A stretch of DNA of 64,000 bases from Micromussa lordhowensis (GCA_964020085.1 OZ026597.1:23894579-23958578); one strand, 5' to 3'; positions 22,191 to 33,622 are shown, numbered from the stretch's first letter. Numbers and translations: made by a program. The notes: a model not told the origin generated them from the letters alone.

Positions 22191-23510
22191 ACTGTTGTTT
22201 AGCAAGTTCATGGCTTTTTATGCGAATTCATTTTAAGAGAAAATTAACATTGTAAACAGAGTGTGACCCCTATTGTGCAAGAATTTAAGACAAAGGGTAA
22301 TGCTTTAGGTATCTTTACAGGTATATCTATTTGAACAGAGTAAATGGTAACTAACAAAAAGTGAAATCAACAATGACTACCACAGACAAAGATACTTCAT
22401 TCTGTGTTACAGAGACTAGCAGAGATATACAGAAGAGCCTATGACATTGTCAAATGAAATGTACAATTCCCACTCACCTTAAGACAAACACAATACCTAC
22501 AAAGTCACTCCCATCAGTGTATCCTCCCTAGAACAATGAGAGAACTAACCAGTGCTGCTACACTAACAGAAGAAAAAAGAATAAACTTTAACAATAATAA
22601 CCTCAGCTGGCTTCATGGTCTTGCAGCTAGAGCAACATAATATTTGATTTATATGATGCGTCTTCCACTGGCATTAATATTCATGCTTCATCTATCAGCT
22701 TTCATGCCACATGGTTTCATGCATTCATTCATTGATCTGTTTTGAATTCCTTCTTTACTAAAGTAGACCAGGTCCATAGTTATTATACATGTACACAGCA
22801 TGCTTCAAAATTGTTTTATTATCTTTATTAAAACAAGCAAGCTTCTCAGTTGGCGAGCACAAGCACAGGACTATACATGCATGCATGACAAAAGCGTGAC
22901 TTTTTCACGCATGCAGTAAAGTTTGAAACTTTATGCAAATTCAAGGCATCACAACAATTTGATTGTTATCTTACTTTAATACTAACAAGCTCAGTGGAAT
23001 TCTCTTCAAAATAAGAGGAATGCACAAGGCAAACCCATGAGATTTCGGTGTTCAGAAAATCATTTATGCACTTATCACAACCAATGTTTTACTGCATTGC
23101 GAACAGGGCCTTCCAAGTTTCCTTGATTACTGTTTGTTGAGAAACACAAAACGTATTTTCTGAAAGAACTTTTTGCCTGTAATAATAACTCTTCGTACAT
23201 GTAACACAAGGTAAGTAAGGACAAATCTCTTATATATTGGCTATCCTGAGCCTAGACAATTATATTTTAGCTGAGTCTCGACTATGTCTTTCGCTTCTCT
23301 TTACGTTTTCACTTACGTGTACCCTGTCTCGTTCTTTTCAGAGAACCACAAAAAAGTTCTTGTGGTTCGAACATCCTCCCGCAAAGAAGTTCTTGCGCTT
23401 TTATCATGCAACCGCAAATAAGTTCTTGCGGTTTTCAGGCCACAATCAGCCACAACAAGAATTTCTTCTTACGGACGCAAAAAGAAGTTCTTGCCCGCGC
23501 TTTATTTTTG
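22191..23510. other. non-coding region between satellite and MITE
   Basis: Apart from the exon at 22478-22527 no gene was recognised. The stretch 23340-23500 repeats AAGTTCTTGCGG-like words in direct and inverted form (CCGCAAATAAGTTCTTGCGG), a small local repeat. The 105-codon frame at 23237-23557 runs through it and has no domain. Confidence 0.4.
22478..22527 (-). CDS. coding exon of an unidentified minus-strand gene
   Basis: On the minus strand CTCATTGTTCTAG precedes 50 bases encoding GGYTDGSDFVGIVFVL plus two bases of a split codon, followed by the donor GTGAGTGGG. Incoming phase is 0 and outgoing phase 2. The exon at 25179-25226 ends in phase 0, so the two could be adjacent and would join ...WISFEKK to GGYTDG.... 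The family was not recognised. Confidence 0.5.
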
Positions 23511-23518
23511 GGCTGTAC

Positions 23519-24331
23519 AGGGCTTCTGGAATTATGCGCCGATGCGAAATTGCATAATTCAGCTCTGAGCGCATAATTCGCACAATTCAGAAAAAAATGC
23601 ATAATGGCGCATAATGTTGGAAAATTTTGAAAAATCTATTTATAAGCTATGCTTTTTTCATACCTTGAGAGATGCACAGAATATTTTTCCCATAAATATG
23701 GTACATTTTTCGCAGCAAATCAGTGCTCCAAGCTCAAGTTTTTCAGAGACCTCCCTCCTTAAAATGGTCTCCACTACGATAAATTTGGTCGCCAAAATCA
23801 AATTGTTTTCAAAGAAGGACACTTCGTTTGTGTCACTTTACATGGGGTTAGTACCAGAACAAGCCCACATATAAATCGTTAATGTTCTGACGATGTTAGT
23901 TTTCGTTTTCAACAGTTTTTCTTGTTGAACAGTCTTATTTTTCTTGTTGAACAGTCTTACCGTTAAGGAAAGGAAATAAAAGAAAAAAAGAAACAGGTAA
24001 GAAAGACAAGCATTCAAAAATTGTGATTAAATTCGTTTGGCTTAGTGATTATATTGGAGAAAACCCTGTTGATGAGCAGTCGCCAAATTAATGTCCTGCT
24101 TGTAAAATTTAGTCACCAAATTATTTTTTCACTCACCATGCCGACCAAAACAGTCACAGCTTGGAGCGCTGCAAATAGCCACCGCTTCGTTGCAAAAAGC
24201 GAACAAATTTTTCGCTAAAAATATTGCGCAATTCGCATATATCGCGCATAATTCCGGATTTTGGGCGCAGAATTCACCAAAAAATAGTGCATAATTTGCT
24301 GGGGAAAAAAACGCATAATCCTGGAAGCCCT
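23519..24331. mobile_element. 813-bp hAT-like non-autonomous transposon
   Basis: Terminal inverted repeats are AGGGCTTCTGGAATTATGCG on the left and CGCATAATCCTGGAAGCCCT on the right, with a perfect 8-bp target duplication GGCTGTAC (23511-23518 and 24332-24339). An 8-bp duplication with AGGG-type ends fits the hAT superfamily. Internal GCGCATAATTC words are repeated near both ends. The frames inside (86 codons +, 72 codons -) have no transposase motif. Confidence 0.85.
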
Positions 24332-24339
24332 GGCTGTAC

Positions 24340-24769
24340 TGTAACAATTATTAATGAAATTTGGTAATGACTTCATTACATTCCTGACCAGTGTTTCTAG
24401 ACCAGGTTAATGCAGTTGTATAATTTATATAGTATTAATCTCATTGTTTTCTTTTGTATTTAATGTGTCTGTGTGTGTTTACTTTAGTTAGCTACCGACT
24501 TCAAATCGTAATATACATGTATATACAATTAACTGGTAACCTGGCATTTATAACTATTTCCGGTTATTTGAGGTTGTCAGTTACCCTTATTTTTTAAATT
24601 AATTGTTATGTAATGTCACTGTAATTTAATCTAATTTAATCTAAATAAGGGATGAATAAAGCTGTTGTTGCTATTATATTACTGAATTGTAATAATAGAA
24701 TTCAAATCCATCTGAAAGTTCCTATTCAGTTAAACTTACAAGGTCAAGATTGTCCAGCCAAATACATCT
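24340..24769. other. possible retroelement 3' end, otherwise unassigned
   Basis: AAATAAGGGATGAATAAAGC followed by TGTTGTTGCTATTATATTAC near 24645-24690 resembles the 3' tail of a LINE- or SINE-type element on the plus strand. No coding part was found. Confidence 0.25.
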
Positions 24770-24852
24770 TAGTCCAGTTTGGACCCCCTCTCCTGTCGCG
24801 CAACGCCGGGGAGAGAGGGGCGTGACAGGAGAGGGGATCCAGAACTGGACTA
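24770..24852. repeat. 83-bp hairpin (short palindromic element)
   Basis: TAGTCCAGTTTGGACCCCCT ... AGGGGATCCAGAACTGGACTA, with CTCTCCTGTCGCG against CGTGACAGGAGAG inside, forms a long imperfect hairpin. CATCT lies close to both ends, but a clean duplication could not be fixed. Confidence 0.7.
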
Positions 24853-26241
24853 AAAACATCTGTGCATCTATTTTAAAAGGTTAAAAAAAAAACTAAGCAT
24901 GATGCACAGGTCTACACTGTATGTGAACAATACTAACATCACTCAGCAAGAGCCTCCCACTTCAAATACCAGAAGGAGTGGGAGACAATTTTTAAAAGAC
25001 AAAACAAAGGAAGAACCACTTTTGGTCAAAATTACATTGTACTTCTAATACGAAAACTTGTTGACGGAAACTGTGCACACTTATATGGTTAGAAGACAAA
25101 TGAGCACAAGAAACCTGTACTGTTGTAACAGACCACTCCTCACGATATCACCAAGTTTAATTAAGCATAAACAATTACCTTCTTTTCAAACGAAATCCAT
25201 GAGGATCCCACCTTTACAATCTTAACCTGAAGAGGGGAAACAACAAGGAAATAAAAATCTAACAAATGTCCATTCAAGGGCCGCACACATTTGGCATGCA
25301 TGTAATACTACACCGATAAACAGATCATGGATTGCACAAAGAGAACCTGCACAACAAAAAAACTCCAATGTGTCTAAGGTCTTACCTTACTTACAAAATA
25401 TAGTATGTGTAGGACCATGTATGATTAAACAATAAAAGAAACCAACATCAGCCATAGTTGGCTTTCTAGCTTGCAAGTGAGCTCTCTTGACAGCTCTTAC
25501 ACAACTGTACAATACAATGTAGGTAGGGGTGGGGTGAAAGCAAAATACTGACTGCAGCGGGAGATAATTCATTGGTGACCTAGGAGCAGAGAGGTCATCC
25601 AGTGTTTAATTCACTTAAGCAGTGGAAATAAACTTTGGTTGGGCTTTCCAGGGAAACCTCTCTCAATCCAAACTGTTTGTCAGTTTTGGAAGAAATAACT
25701 TCTTCCTCACGAGTCAGTGCCATATACTAAACAGCACTTTTTGTGGTGAAGTATTCAAAAACACGCACAAGGATTTTCAGGGCAAACTTTTCCATCTACA
25801 TGTAAAGATAAAAACAGATAAAATCATTTACAATATACAGTAGCTATACTGTACCATGAAATCTTTCAAAAGCTAGATGTTTTATTTGTGCTGTGACCAC
25901 TTTTAAGTGTGTGCCACTAGCAGTTCATGTTTTATAGTCATACAGGAAGAAAAAAAGACCATAAAAATTATTAAATAAATAAGGCTTATCTCCCATTTGC
26001 ACTGATTAGCTGACATAAGCATCTCAGACTACCAGAACTGGAAGGTGTTTTTTTAGGGCAGCCATTTTTCCGTCTAGCAAGTTCTCTGTCCCTTCGCCAC
26101 CTACTCCTAGAGCTGTCTAGAGTTTCAGGCTATTGGAGTTTCAGGCTGATTAGAAGCTATTGGCTTTCATATGGGCCTCTATTAGGTCAAATTGAAAAAC
26201 TGCATAAAAAGTTTAACTTTTAAATGAGCGCATGGAGGTAT
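24853..26241. other. non-coding region
   Basis: AT-rich sequence, intronic or intergenic around the exon at 25179-25226. Frames at 25387-25572 (-) and 25622-25843 (+) lack domains and splice support. Confidence 0.4.
25179..25226 (-). CDS. coding exon of an unidentified minus-strand gene
   Basis: A strong acceptor (TTTCCCCTCTTCAG) and donor (GTAATT) bracket exactly 48 bases, phase 0 to 0, encoding VKIVKVGSSWISFEKK. It is the best-looking exon of this group. It is phase-compatible with the exon at 22478-22527 but not directly with 26952-27001. The function is unknown. Confidence 0.5.
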
Positions 26242-26867
26242 TACCATAAATGCTTGAAATAGCGCCCAAGGCGCTCATTTAATTTTCTTAGGCCAGAGGG
26301 TGGTGCTAATTCAAAGGGGGTTGCTTATTTGAAGGGTTGTGCTTATTTTCGTTTATCAATTTTTGGCCTCAAAATCAAACTATCTTTTTTTGAGTTAACC
26401 CAAACTGTTGCATATAAAAATTCAAAAACATTTTAGAAAATCACTTTTTGTGAAACTTGAAACCTTCTCAAGATGTTCTTTAGTTGTTCGTCAAAAAGGT
26501 ATTTCTTCTTCAATAGAACAGTTTCAACAATGTGTTTGCCATCATGAAATGTTTTGTATACCGTAAAAAGGAAATCCTACGGTTAATGTTCAGTTGTCTT
26601 CAATTATACTAATAATTATTTTGCACTACGGTATTACGAATGTCACATTCATTAAAAGTACCATATATGGTACATCGCCTTTATTGTACCGAGTACCGAA
26701 CCTCATTTTTTCTCAGGGAGAGGGAGGGAGTGAGTGAAGGGTTGGGGAGGGCGGAGGGTACTTATTTGAAGGGGGGTGCTTATTCCAAATTTTAAGCCTT
26801 AGGAGGGGCGCTAGTTTGAAGCGGAGCGCTTATTTGAAAATGGGCACTAATTCTAGCATTTACAGTA
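26242..26867. mobile_element. 626-bp terminal-inverted-repeat element
   Basis: The left end TACCATAAATGCTTGAAATA mirrors the right end, read inward as TACTGTAAATGCTAGAATTA. The interior is rich in TGCTTATTTGAA / GCGCTCATTTAA words in both directions. It has no coding capacity. A Tc1/mariner-type TA duplication is possible (both ends start with TA) but cannot be proved from one copy. Confidence 0.6.
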
Positions 26868-26951
26868 CCCACATACGTATTGATGGTTCAGGAAGCACTT
26901 TCTGAACATAATTGACATAAATATACTGAAGCAAGACTAATTTGAACTTAC

Positions 26952-27001
26952 TTATGATAATCTTTTCTGCTGCCTGCAACTGTTCATGAGCAAACCAAAC
27001 T
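26952..27001 (-). CDS. coding exon of an unidentified minus-strand gene
   Basis: Acceptor CATGTTACTCAG and donor GTAAGTTC bracket 50 bases encoding VWFAHEQLQAAEKIII in phase 2 to 1, a peptide that looks helical. The polypyrimidine tract is a CT microsatellite (GAGAGAGAG on the complementary strand). A bridging exon to 25179-25226 is needed and was not found. Confidence 0.45.
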
Positions 27002-27117
27002 CTGAGTAACATGGAGCACTCTCTCTCTCTCCAACAAACACTAAATAACAGATTGAAGAGAAAGCAGCGTAAGTACAATCAATACAATCGTAGTTTATTA
27101 TTTTCACCTCCCTACTC

Positions 27118-27176
27118 CCAGGTTGTACTCAGCCTTGTGCCATTGACTCATACCTCTGGGTAAGCTTCATCTTCAT
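27118..27176 (-). pseudogene. decayed copy of part of the Ly6 exon
   Basis: GGTTGTACTCAGCCTTGTGC, CATTGACTCA and CCTCTGGGTAAGCTTC parallel 28913-28965 of the Ly6 exon (GGTTGTACTACTTGTGCCAT, TGACTGAGTC, CCTCTGGGCAAGCTTC). The surrounding domain is not preserved, and the corresponding CPED-like codons run into a donor-like GTATGAG. It looks like a remnant of a tandem duplication. Confidence 0.5.
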
Positions 27177-28662
27177 AAAAAGAAATCATGTTTTGTCGAA
27201 TATTTTGTTACCTTACGAGCAGCAAATCACTGCAAACCTCCCATTTTATGCCATATTGAATGCTGTATCCTAGCCAATTACGGGTATCTTATACGATTTG
27301 TTTGAGCCCAAAGTTTCCCAGTGAACATAATATGAAGAAAATTCAGATTATTTGAGCAGAGCAGCGTGGGACTTTAGCCACTTGCCAGTTGCTTGGTACC
27401 CTGGGTGCCAGGATGGTTGTAAGTTTAACTCATATTGGTTGAACAGGTTAAGCTACTGGTATATAGTATAATTCCAAATGGTTCTCTTTGACTGGTCCTC
27501 AGGGTTTTACAAAGCAGACATCTACATGATTGGTTGGGATACAGTTTAAATGGCAGTAATTTTGTTTGGAACTGGAGCACTCCTTTTGTAATTCCATTTT
27601 AATCTTTCAACGGCATAATAAGGTAGCCTGGTACTATCCAGACCATATTTCATGGCTTAAAATTTCACACTTTATAGACTATGATAAAAACACAAGCTTA
27701 CATGTGCTACTCCGTTATCTAAAGCAGTCTAAAGGTCCAGCTCAAGAATCATGCTTGTAGCTGATCATTCATTTAAGCTCAATTTTGGGCTCACCCAGAT
27801 AAATCAGTCAAGTAACTTCTTAAATAGCCACTATGTTTGTCCCGTTTCATGTTAATAACGCTGGGCTGAATCAGCTTACGGGAAAAGCATCCATACACAC
27901 AGAAATGAGCGAACCGCCATCTTTACTTCATGCTCACGCGGTAAAGACTGGACACTACTCATTGAGAAGGAAGGCTCGCAATGTGTACTCGGACATTATG
28001 GGAACAAATGTATTCTTTCTCAAGTCCTACATGTATTCTAGCTCGAAGAACGACATTAGCTGCAAAAGGTTTATTTAATAGTCTTAGTTGTGTTGAATTG
28101 AGTACCCAAGCTTGTAGAAACTCATGGTCTTCAATGCGCCTTATCTGGAAAACGATAGCCTGCGTCGCAGACGGAATTTTCCCGTAGTTTATTTTCAACC
28201 AAAGCCACTGGCGCGTTCACCCATAAACATCGGAGAGTGCCAAGCAGTTCAAGGAATAGAAGCCCACTGATAGCGATGTTAATCCGCTTAAACCGACACC
28301 CATTTTAATGAAATGAAAGAGAGCCAAAGGAGGTTTGCCTGCTTCAAGCTATGTGAGATCAACTTTCTTTACAAGGAACTGTCCAGTTCAAGAACTGAGA
28401 TGGGATTCTTGTATCAAGAGATGATATATTTCGCGACAGTAGTCAATGTTGATATTCAGACAAATTAAAACTACCAAGGTACTACATAAACAGTTATTAG
28501 ACCCAAAAGGTTGCACTTTATTTGAAGAATGCGGCCATACTAGTCAAACATTTTAAACTTGTATATTTATTTTTCGTAATCACAAACTATCACACCTCAC
28601 TACTGTCCAGTAACTGAGTAGCCTTCGCATCCTCGTATTCGGTTGTCGCTGTTTATGTTAAG
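27177..28662. other. non-coding region upstream of the decayed copy and 3' of the Ly6 gene
   Basis: No gene was recognised. Frames at 27566-27760 (+), 27833-28078 (+) and 27959-28198 (-) have no domain. The 3' untranslated region of the Ly6 gene should lie just below 28663. Confidence 0.4.
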
Positions 28663-28991
28663 CTAATAAATCATTATTCTAAAGGCAACAATAGCGCTTA
28701 AAACAAAGAACACGTATAACGGTGTGAACACACTGGAACTACACCGACCAACGTTACAGTAATCTTCATCGCAGCACATCTTGCAGTATTCCTCGCCGTC
28801 CTTGCTCCAATCTACCAATTCCTTGTCGCATTTGTTAATGCAATCTCGATAGAACCGAGTTCCCACGTGCCTGCCATCCCTTACAACTACACAGAAGTCA
28901 TTTCCTTCTGAACAGGTTGTACTACTTGTGCCATTGACTGAGTCCTCTGGGCAAGCTTCGTTACGAGAGTCACAGTGGTAGCAAATCCTCG
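28663..28991 (-). CDS. Ly6 gene, exon 2 (domain and GPI signal)
   Basis: Acceptor TTTTCAAAG, then RICYHCDSRNEACPED; the CCxxDxCN signature is near the end, the hydrophobic C terminus is LYVFFVLSAIVAF, and the stop is TAG at 28663-28665. Confidence 0.85.
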
Positions 28992-29171
28992 CTTTGAAAA
29001 TAGAAAAAAACATTCGTTTTGTTTGTTATTTTGTATACAGCGTATCGATAGATAAGTTAAATACAGTAATATTCTACTTTTGACTTAATCAAGACTCTTC
29101 AGGATTTGTGTTTGCCTCGAGCCGTCTGATTGGTACATTGCCGTTTCTGCGTATATATTTAACAATTAGAC

Positions 29172-29205
<34 letters not shown>

Positions 29206-29352
29206 TAGTATCACCCAACTAGTCGGACAGAAAAGGGAATAATAAAGTTTGCAAATGCAAGTTGAAAAAATATTTATTTGGCGAAAAAAGCGAAAGAAAA
29301 ACTGGCGAATTTCGCTACTCGATGACTATTACTATTAGACCACTAGTAGCGC

Positions 29353-29388
<36 letters not shown>

Positions 29389-29515
29389 GTTATTATTAGA
29401 CGTTTTGGTGTGTAGTATCGCTGTATGTTTTTACGAGTTGTGCAGTATTTTGACGAGCCCGTAGGGCGAGTCAAAATACAAACAACGAGTAAAAATATAC
29501 AGCGATACTACACAC

Positions 29516-29547
<32 letters not shown>

Positions 29548-30039
29548 GATTTCTTTTCCCAAAATTCTGACTTGCCAAGGTTTTGAACTTCACGCGGCCG
29601 GGAGGAATGAGACGAGTACAAATATCTGTTATTTGTACTCGTTTCGCGCGATATTTGTACTCTAGGAAGCAGAGTTGGATAATAAGTTGTCATACTGAAG
29701 TTTTGAGTAGTTTTGGTCTCCCCCAGTCCCTAGAAAACACAGTCAGGAGCCACAACTAACAAACTTGGGGTAAATGAAAAATGAAAAGCGCATATCATAG
29801 ACTTGACGGCGTCACGCACCATGCGTCACGCACTATGCAGTAGCATAAGATAATGACGACGATTGTACTAATGACAGTAGCGACGATGTTAACGACGACT
29901 ACGATGATGATGATGACATTAGGCTTATAGACACAGAGATGTTTCAGTTATGGACCAATCACTCACCAGTTGCACGATGTGAAACATGTATTAAAAGGAA
30001 CAGAACAAGGAGTGATGATCGTATTGAAACTCGTCTCAT
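28663..30039 (-). CDS. Ly6/uPAR-domain cell-surface protein, two coding exons
   Basis: Coding exons are 29967-30039 (73 bp) and 28663-28991 (329 bp), joined in phase 1 through a GTGAGT donor and a TTTTCAAAG acceptor, giving 133 residues. Residues 1-24 (MRRVSIRSSLLVLFLLIHVS...) are a signal peptide. The mature part starts near RICYHCDS and has 12 cysteines, closing with the family mark KMCCDEDYCN. The last 20 residues are hydrophobic with no charged tail, typical of GPI anchoring. Ly6/uPAR proteins are three-finger folds on the outer cell surface, used as receptors, ligands or channel modulators; the partner is unknown here. An in-frame upstream start exists, but starting at MRRVS gives the cleanest signal peptide. 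Confidence 0.85.
29161..29204. repeat. 44-bp hairpin
   Basis: AACAATTAGACCCGTGGCCC ... GGGTCTAATTGTT folds back on itself around TTGAGGGC. It is probably the core of a small palindromic element. Confidence 0.65.
29393..29530. repeat. 138-bp palindromic MITE
   Basis: TTATTAGACGTTTTGGTGTG ... CACACCAAAACGTCTAATAA. The arms continue through GTAGTATCGCTGTAT and TATTTTGACGAG to the centre CCCGTAGGG. Arms of about 65 bp, nearly perfect. Confidence 0.8.
29533..29685. repeat. inverted-repeat pair TTATTATCCAAC with an internal palindrome
   Basis: TTATTATCCAAC near 29537 and GTTGGATAATAA near 29672 flank an interior containing ACGAGTACAAATATCTG ... TTATTTGTACTCGT. This is probably a second small MITE next to the 29393 palindrome. 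Confidence 0.5.
29967..30039 (-). CDS. Ly6 gene, exon 1 (signal peptide)
   Basis: The start codon is at 30039-30037. There are 24 codons plus one base, then the consensus donor GTGAGT. It encodes a basic start and a hydrophobic LLVLFLLIHV core. Confidence 0.75.
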
Positions 30040-31228
30040 TTCCGGATAACAGGTCATCAGCAATTTCCTGTTAGAGGTAAAAAAAAATTGTTCTTCATAA
30101 GCGTTCATATTCCTCCAATTTTTTTTCTGAGACAGCCGAGGTGACAGTTGTGATGTTAACATCAGAAAATGACAAGGAAAAGCGCGAGCGCAGAGACTAC
30201 AATGAGAGTTTACTTGACCTTTTCTACTGACTAACCGATCAATGTTCGCGCGATTTCATTGGCTGGCTGAACTAGGATTGTGCAGCGTGGAACGCACAAA
30301 ATCGGTACAAACACGCTCTACGGGTGTTAAGCAATCTGACCGCGGTACCCAAGTCCCAAGCCCAATTTTCTGATTACATGCAGTAACCTGCCCACTCGCT
30401 GCACATCTGCTGGAAGAAACAACTCGAAAAATGTAGGCATTGTAAAAAAAAAGGGAAAGTGGAAATAACTATAATAATAATAATAACAATAACAATTTAT
30501 TTAGGTATTTCCATATCTATACATGGCATTACCTTATACAAACTAGAAAATTATATAGTTGTGTAAACTTCTAATACAATTTCATAATCTATATAACTTC
30601 TTATATCTAGAGTTCATGATTTCATAGACAAAAGCAGCAACTGATCTACAAATAAATGGGTCAATGCTATTAAAGAGGAACAAAATTTTTGAATTAATAT
30701 CTAGTTGTTCAAAAAATTAATTGGTATTTTCTAGTGATTTCATCAAAAATTTTGTTTCGAAAACTATAAAAAAATGTGCCATGCCATGGAGCCATGGAAA
30801 ACGGCATAAGCGGTATTTAAATACGTCAGGGATGACAATAATTAAGCTGGCAGAGATTACAGGTAGAGCACTTTTCTAGACATTTTCAGAGTCAGCTCTT
30901 CCTCACGACCGACCATGCAACACTCCAAACAAGGCATGTATTAAACTCAGCGTCCAAGCGACAAAGTTTTCATGTCACCTTGGGTCATGCGTGACATGAT
31001 GGAAACGGGCTGCACTACTCTCTATACACTGTGCATATTGCCCGCTACAGTTCTATCACGCTGCTACCTGACATATTTCCACTTAACCAAATCAGTATAA
31101 ACCTACTATTGTATTTACGTTTTGAACAACAAATCACCTCTACGTAATATGAATGGGGATTACGAAAAATTGTCGGAAATAATTTAAAGCCGAGTTTGCT
31201 ATTGAGAGGGAATCAACATATTCGATAA
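30040..31228. other. upstream region of the Ly6 gene; no further gene
   Basis: The promoter of the Ly6 gene should lie here. From about 30468, ATAATAATAATAACAATAAC runs into TTATTTAGGTATTTCC, the look of a minus-strand retroelement tail; no coding part was recognised. Confidence 0.35.
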
Positions 31229-31619
31229 AGCCCGGTCCTCACTAGCGACGCAAGCATAAGCATAAGCATAAAAAACGCTTTAAGTGCGCTAGTGAGGACA
31301 GCTACGACATAAGCATAAGCGTAAGCATATAATAGAATATCAAAACATTTAAAATTATGCTTATGCTTATGTTTATGTCGGTATAGTCCAGTGAGGACAG
31401 TCGCAACATAAGCATAAGCACAAGCGTAAGAGTATCAGCCAATCAGCGAGCACTAATGCTTATGTCAAAGATGTCCTCACTAAACATAAGCATAAGCATA
31501 AGCATAAGCATAAGAAAAGAGCTTATGCTTATGCTTATGTCGCGGCTGTCCTCACTAGCGCATAAGCTTCTTATGCTTATGTTTATGCTTATGCTTGCGT
31601 CGCTAGTGAGGACCGGGCT
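31229..31619. mobile_element. 391-bp CATAAG-rich MITE, copy 1
   Basis: Terminal inverted repeats AGCCCGGTCCTCACTAGCGA ... TCGCTAGTGAGGACCGGGCT with a TAA target duplication (31226-31228 and 31620-31622). The interior is made of CATAAG/CTTATG hexamers and GTGAGGACAG words in both directions. A 3-bp T-N-A duplication is suggestive of the PIF/Harbinger group. No coding capacity. Confidence 0.85.
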
Positions 31620-32602
31620 TAACAGAGCGTGGGAACAGCGTTTTCAGTCATGAATCTGTCGTGAAGTTCGGGAAAACCGAATAATAATACTCAAGTCTCT
31701 TGGGCACAACATGGCAAATTTCTGACCATCAGTGGCTGCTCATTCCAATAACATTTTTGAAAGGACACCGTGGTAAAGTTTTCGACATTATGTAAGCGAT
31801 TGTTGAAGTAATAGTTAAAACAAAACTCTACTTTGCCTCTCTTGATAATTCAGAATATTTGACTCAATGTCTGATGTTTACCAAATTGTCTTTAAATAAC
31901 TTCACCCAATAAACTACCTACCTTTATTAAGCCAAGCAGATTCCCGTTGACACCAGCTTCTACCCACCAATCAGTCGACCAGTCTATATTAATGCCTTCA
32001 GTTGTTTTGCTACTCTGAAAACTTTGGAACATATTCTTCACCGCCGGGCGGCCACGCTCAGATGACTTCAAAAATGTTAATACAGCGCATTATCGCGCCG
32101 AAAGTAAACTTTGACCTGTTCTCATAAATTCTGACAGTTTTATTGTTTAACGGGTGGGCTGAATATAGCTTCCAACTGACCCTCTCATCCGCATTGAAAA
32201 GAATCATAGGACTGACAATTTAGCAAACACTGATTAGGTCTATACACCCTCAGTCTGAGCATTATAACGACTATTTTAAATACACCAGTTTTATCAGCTG
32301 CTTACGAATCCCTCGCTTGCGCATGTACAGGAACAAATTTCAAAGGCAACTTGCACGCCTATACTCTATGGCCGGTGGCCAAATGGTACTACTTCAGAAG
32401 TCATCAAGGTTTTCGGCAAGGCCAGGTTCTACTGGGTGAAAACGGAATATACGTTCAGTGAGGCAAAGCCTCCAGCAAGTAGCGTTTCCACAGCCCTATT
32501 ATAAACCACAATTTAGCCTAAACCGTCTAGAAAAAACTTTATTCAGTTTGCATAACTCCCACTCGACCGCAAGCGCGGGGGAAGGAGTGAATCGACCCTT
32601 CA
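31620..32602. other. spacer between the two CATAAG MITEs
   Basis: No gene or repeat was recognised in this stretch. Confidence 0.4.
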
Positions 32603-32993
32603 AGCCCGATCCTCACTAACGACGCAAGCATAAGAATAAACATAAGCATAAGAAGCTTTTATGCGCTAGTGAGGACAGCCGCGACATAAGCATAAACATA
32701 AGCTCTTTTCTTTATGCTTATGCTTTAGTGAGGACATCGTTGACATAAGCATTAGTGCTCGCTGATTGGCTGATACTCTTACGCTTGTGCTTATGCTTAT
32801 GTTGCGACTGTTCTCACTGGACTATAGCGACATAAACATAAGCATAAGCATAAACAAGAACGCAACGTTTTGATATTCTTATGCTTACGCTTATGCTTAT
32901 GTCGTAGCTGTCCTCACTGGCGCATAATAAGCGTTTTTTATGCTTATGCTTATGGCTTATGCTCATGCTTGCGTCGCTAGTGAGGACCGGGCT
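32603..32993. mobile_element. 391-bp CATAAG-rich MITE, copy 2 (opposite orientation)
   Basis: Same ends and exactly the same length as copy 1, with a TCA target duplication (32600-32602 and 32994-32996). The order of the unique internal words (GATTGGCTGATACTCTTACG, GCATTAGTGCTCGCTG) shows it is inverted relative to copy 1. Confidence 0.85.
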
Positions 32994-33479
32994 TCAGGGA
33001 GGACGCCACGGAGAAAGCGCTGCCCAATTATTTCAGTTAGTCGTGACACTAGTCGTTTACTCTCTGTTTCCAATTACTTTTTTGGTGTTATTTTTTTCTC
33101 TTAGAAGAAAGACAGAAAGCAATTTTGAACCTCGGAAGAGTTGACTCAAAAAACTGTGACAAGGTACCTTTGAATTCACTTACTGTTGGAGTATTGGACG
33201 TATCTATAACAAAATTCTCGATCGCGATTGGTTCTCCGAGCGCCTATTTGTCACGTAACCGGCGCGCGATCACGTGGGTGTCCAATTACAGGTGTCCGAT
33301 TTGAACTTTTTGTAATTGGATACCCACGTGATTTCCATGTCAATTACGCGCGCTTTAATGTCTTTTTCGCAATGTTTCGCACAGTTTTCAATAATTTTGA
33401 AAAGTGCTATAGATATTTTCGCGCAAAAGAACTTCCCAAAAGTATTTTTAATTCCAAAATTTGTTATAGATACGATTAA

Positions 33480-33480
33480 T

Positions 33481-33519
<39 letters not shown>

Positions 33520-33579
33520 TGTGTTCGTAATTTCAAATCGGCCTCGCGCTCGTCCGATTTTGAAATTACTCGCGCGATA

Positions 33580-33621
<42 letters not shown>
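33480..33621. repeat. 142-bp palindromic MITE
   Basis: TTAGTAATTGGACCGAGTGG ... CCACTCGGTCCAATTACTA with arms running through GTACAATTCAGGGAGTAAT and TTTCAAATCGG. Nearly perfect arms, no coding capacity. Confidence 0.8.

Positions 33622-33622
<1 letters not shown>

Larger units (their letters stand above)
28992..29966. other. Ly6 intron with palindromic repeats
   Basis: The intron holds a hairpin (29161-29204), a long palindrome (29393-29530) and an adjoining inverted-repeat pair around 29533-29685. It also has a low-complexity GACGAT/GATGATGAT stretch near 29855-29915. Confidence 0.6.
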
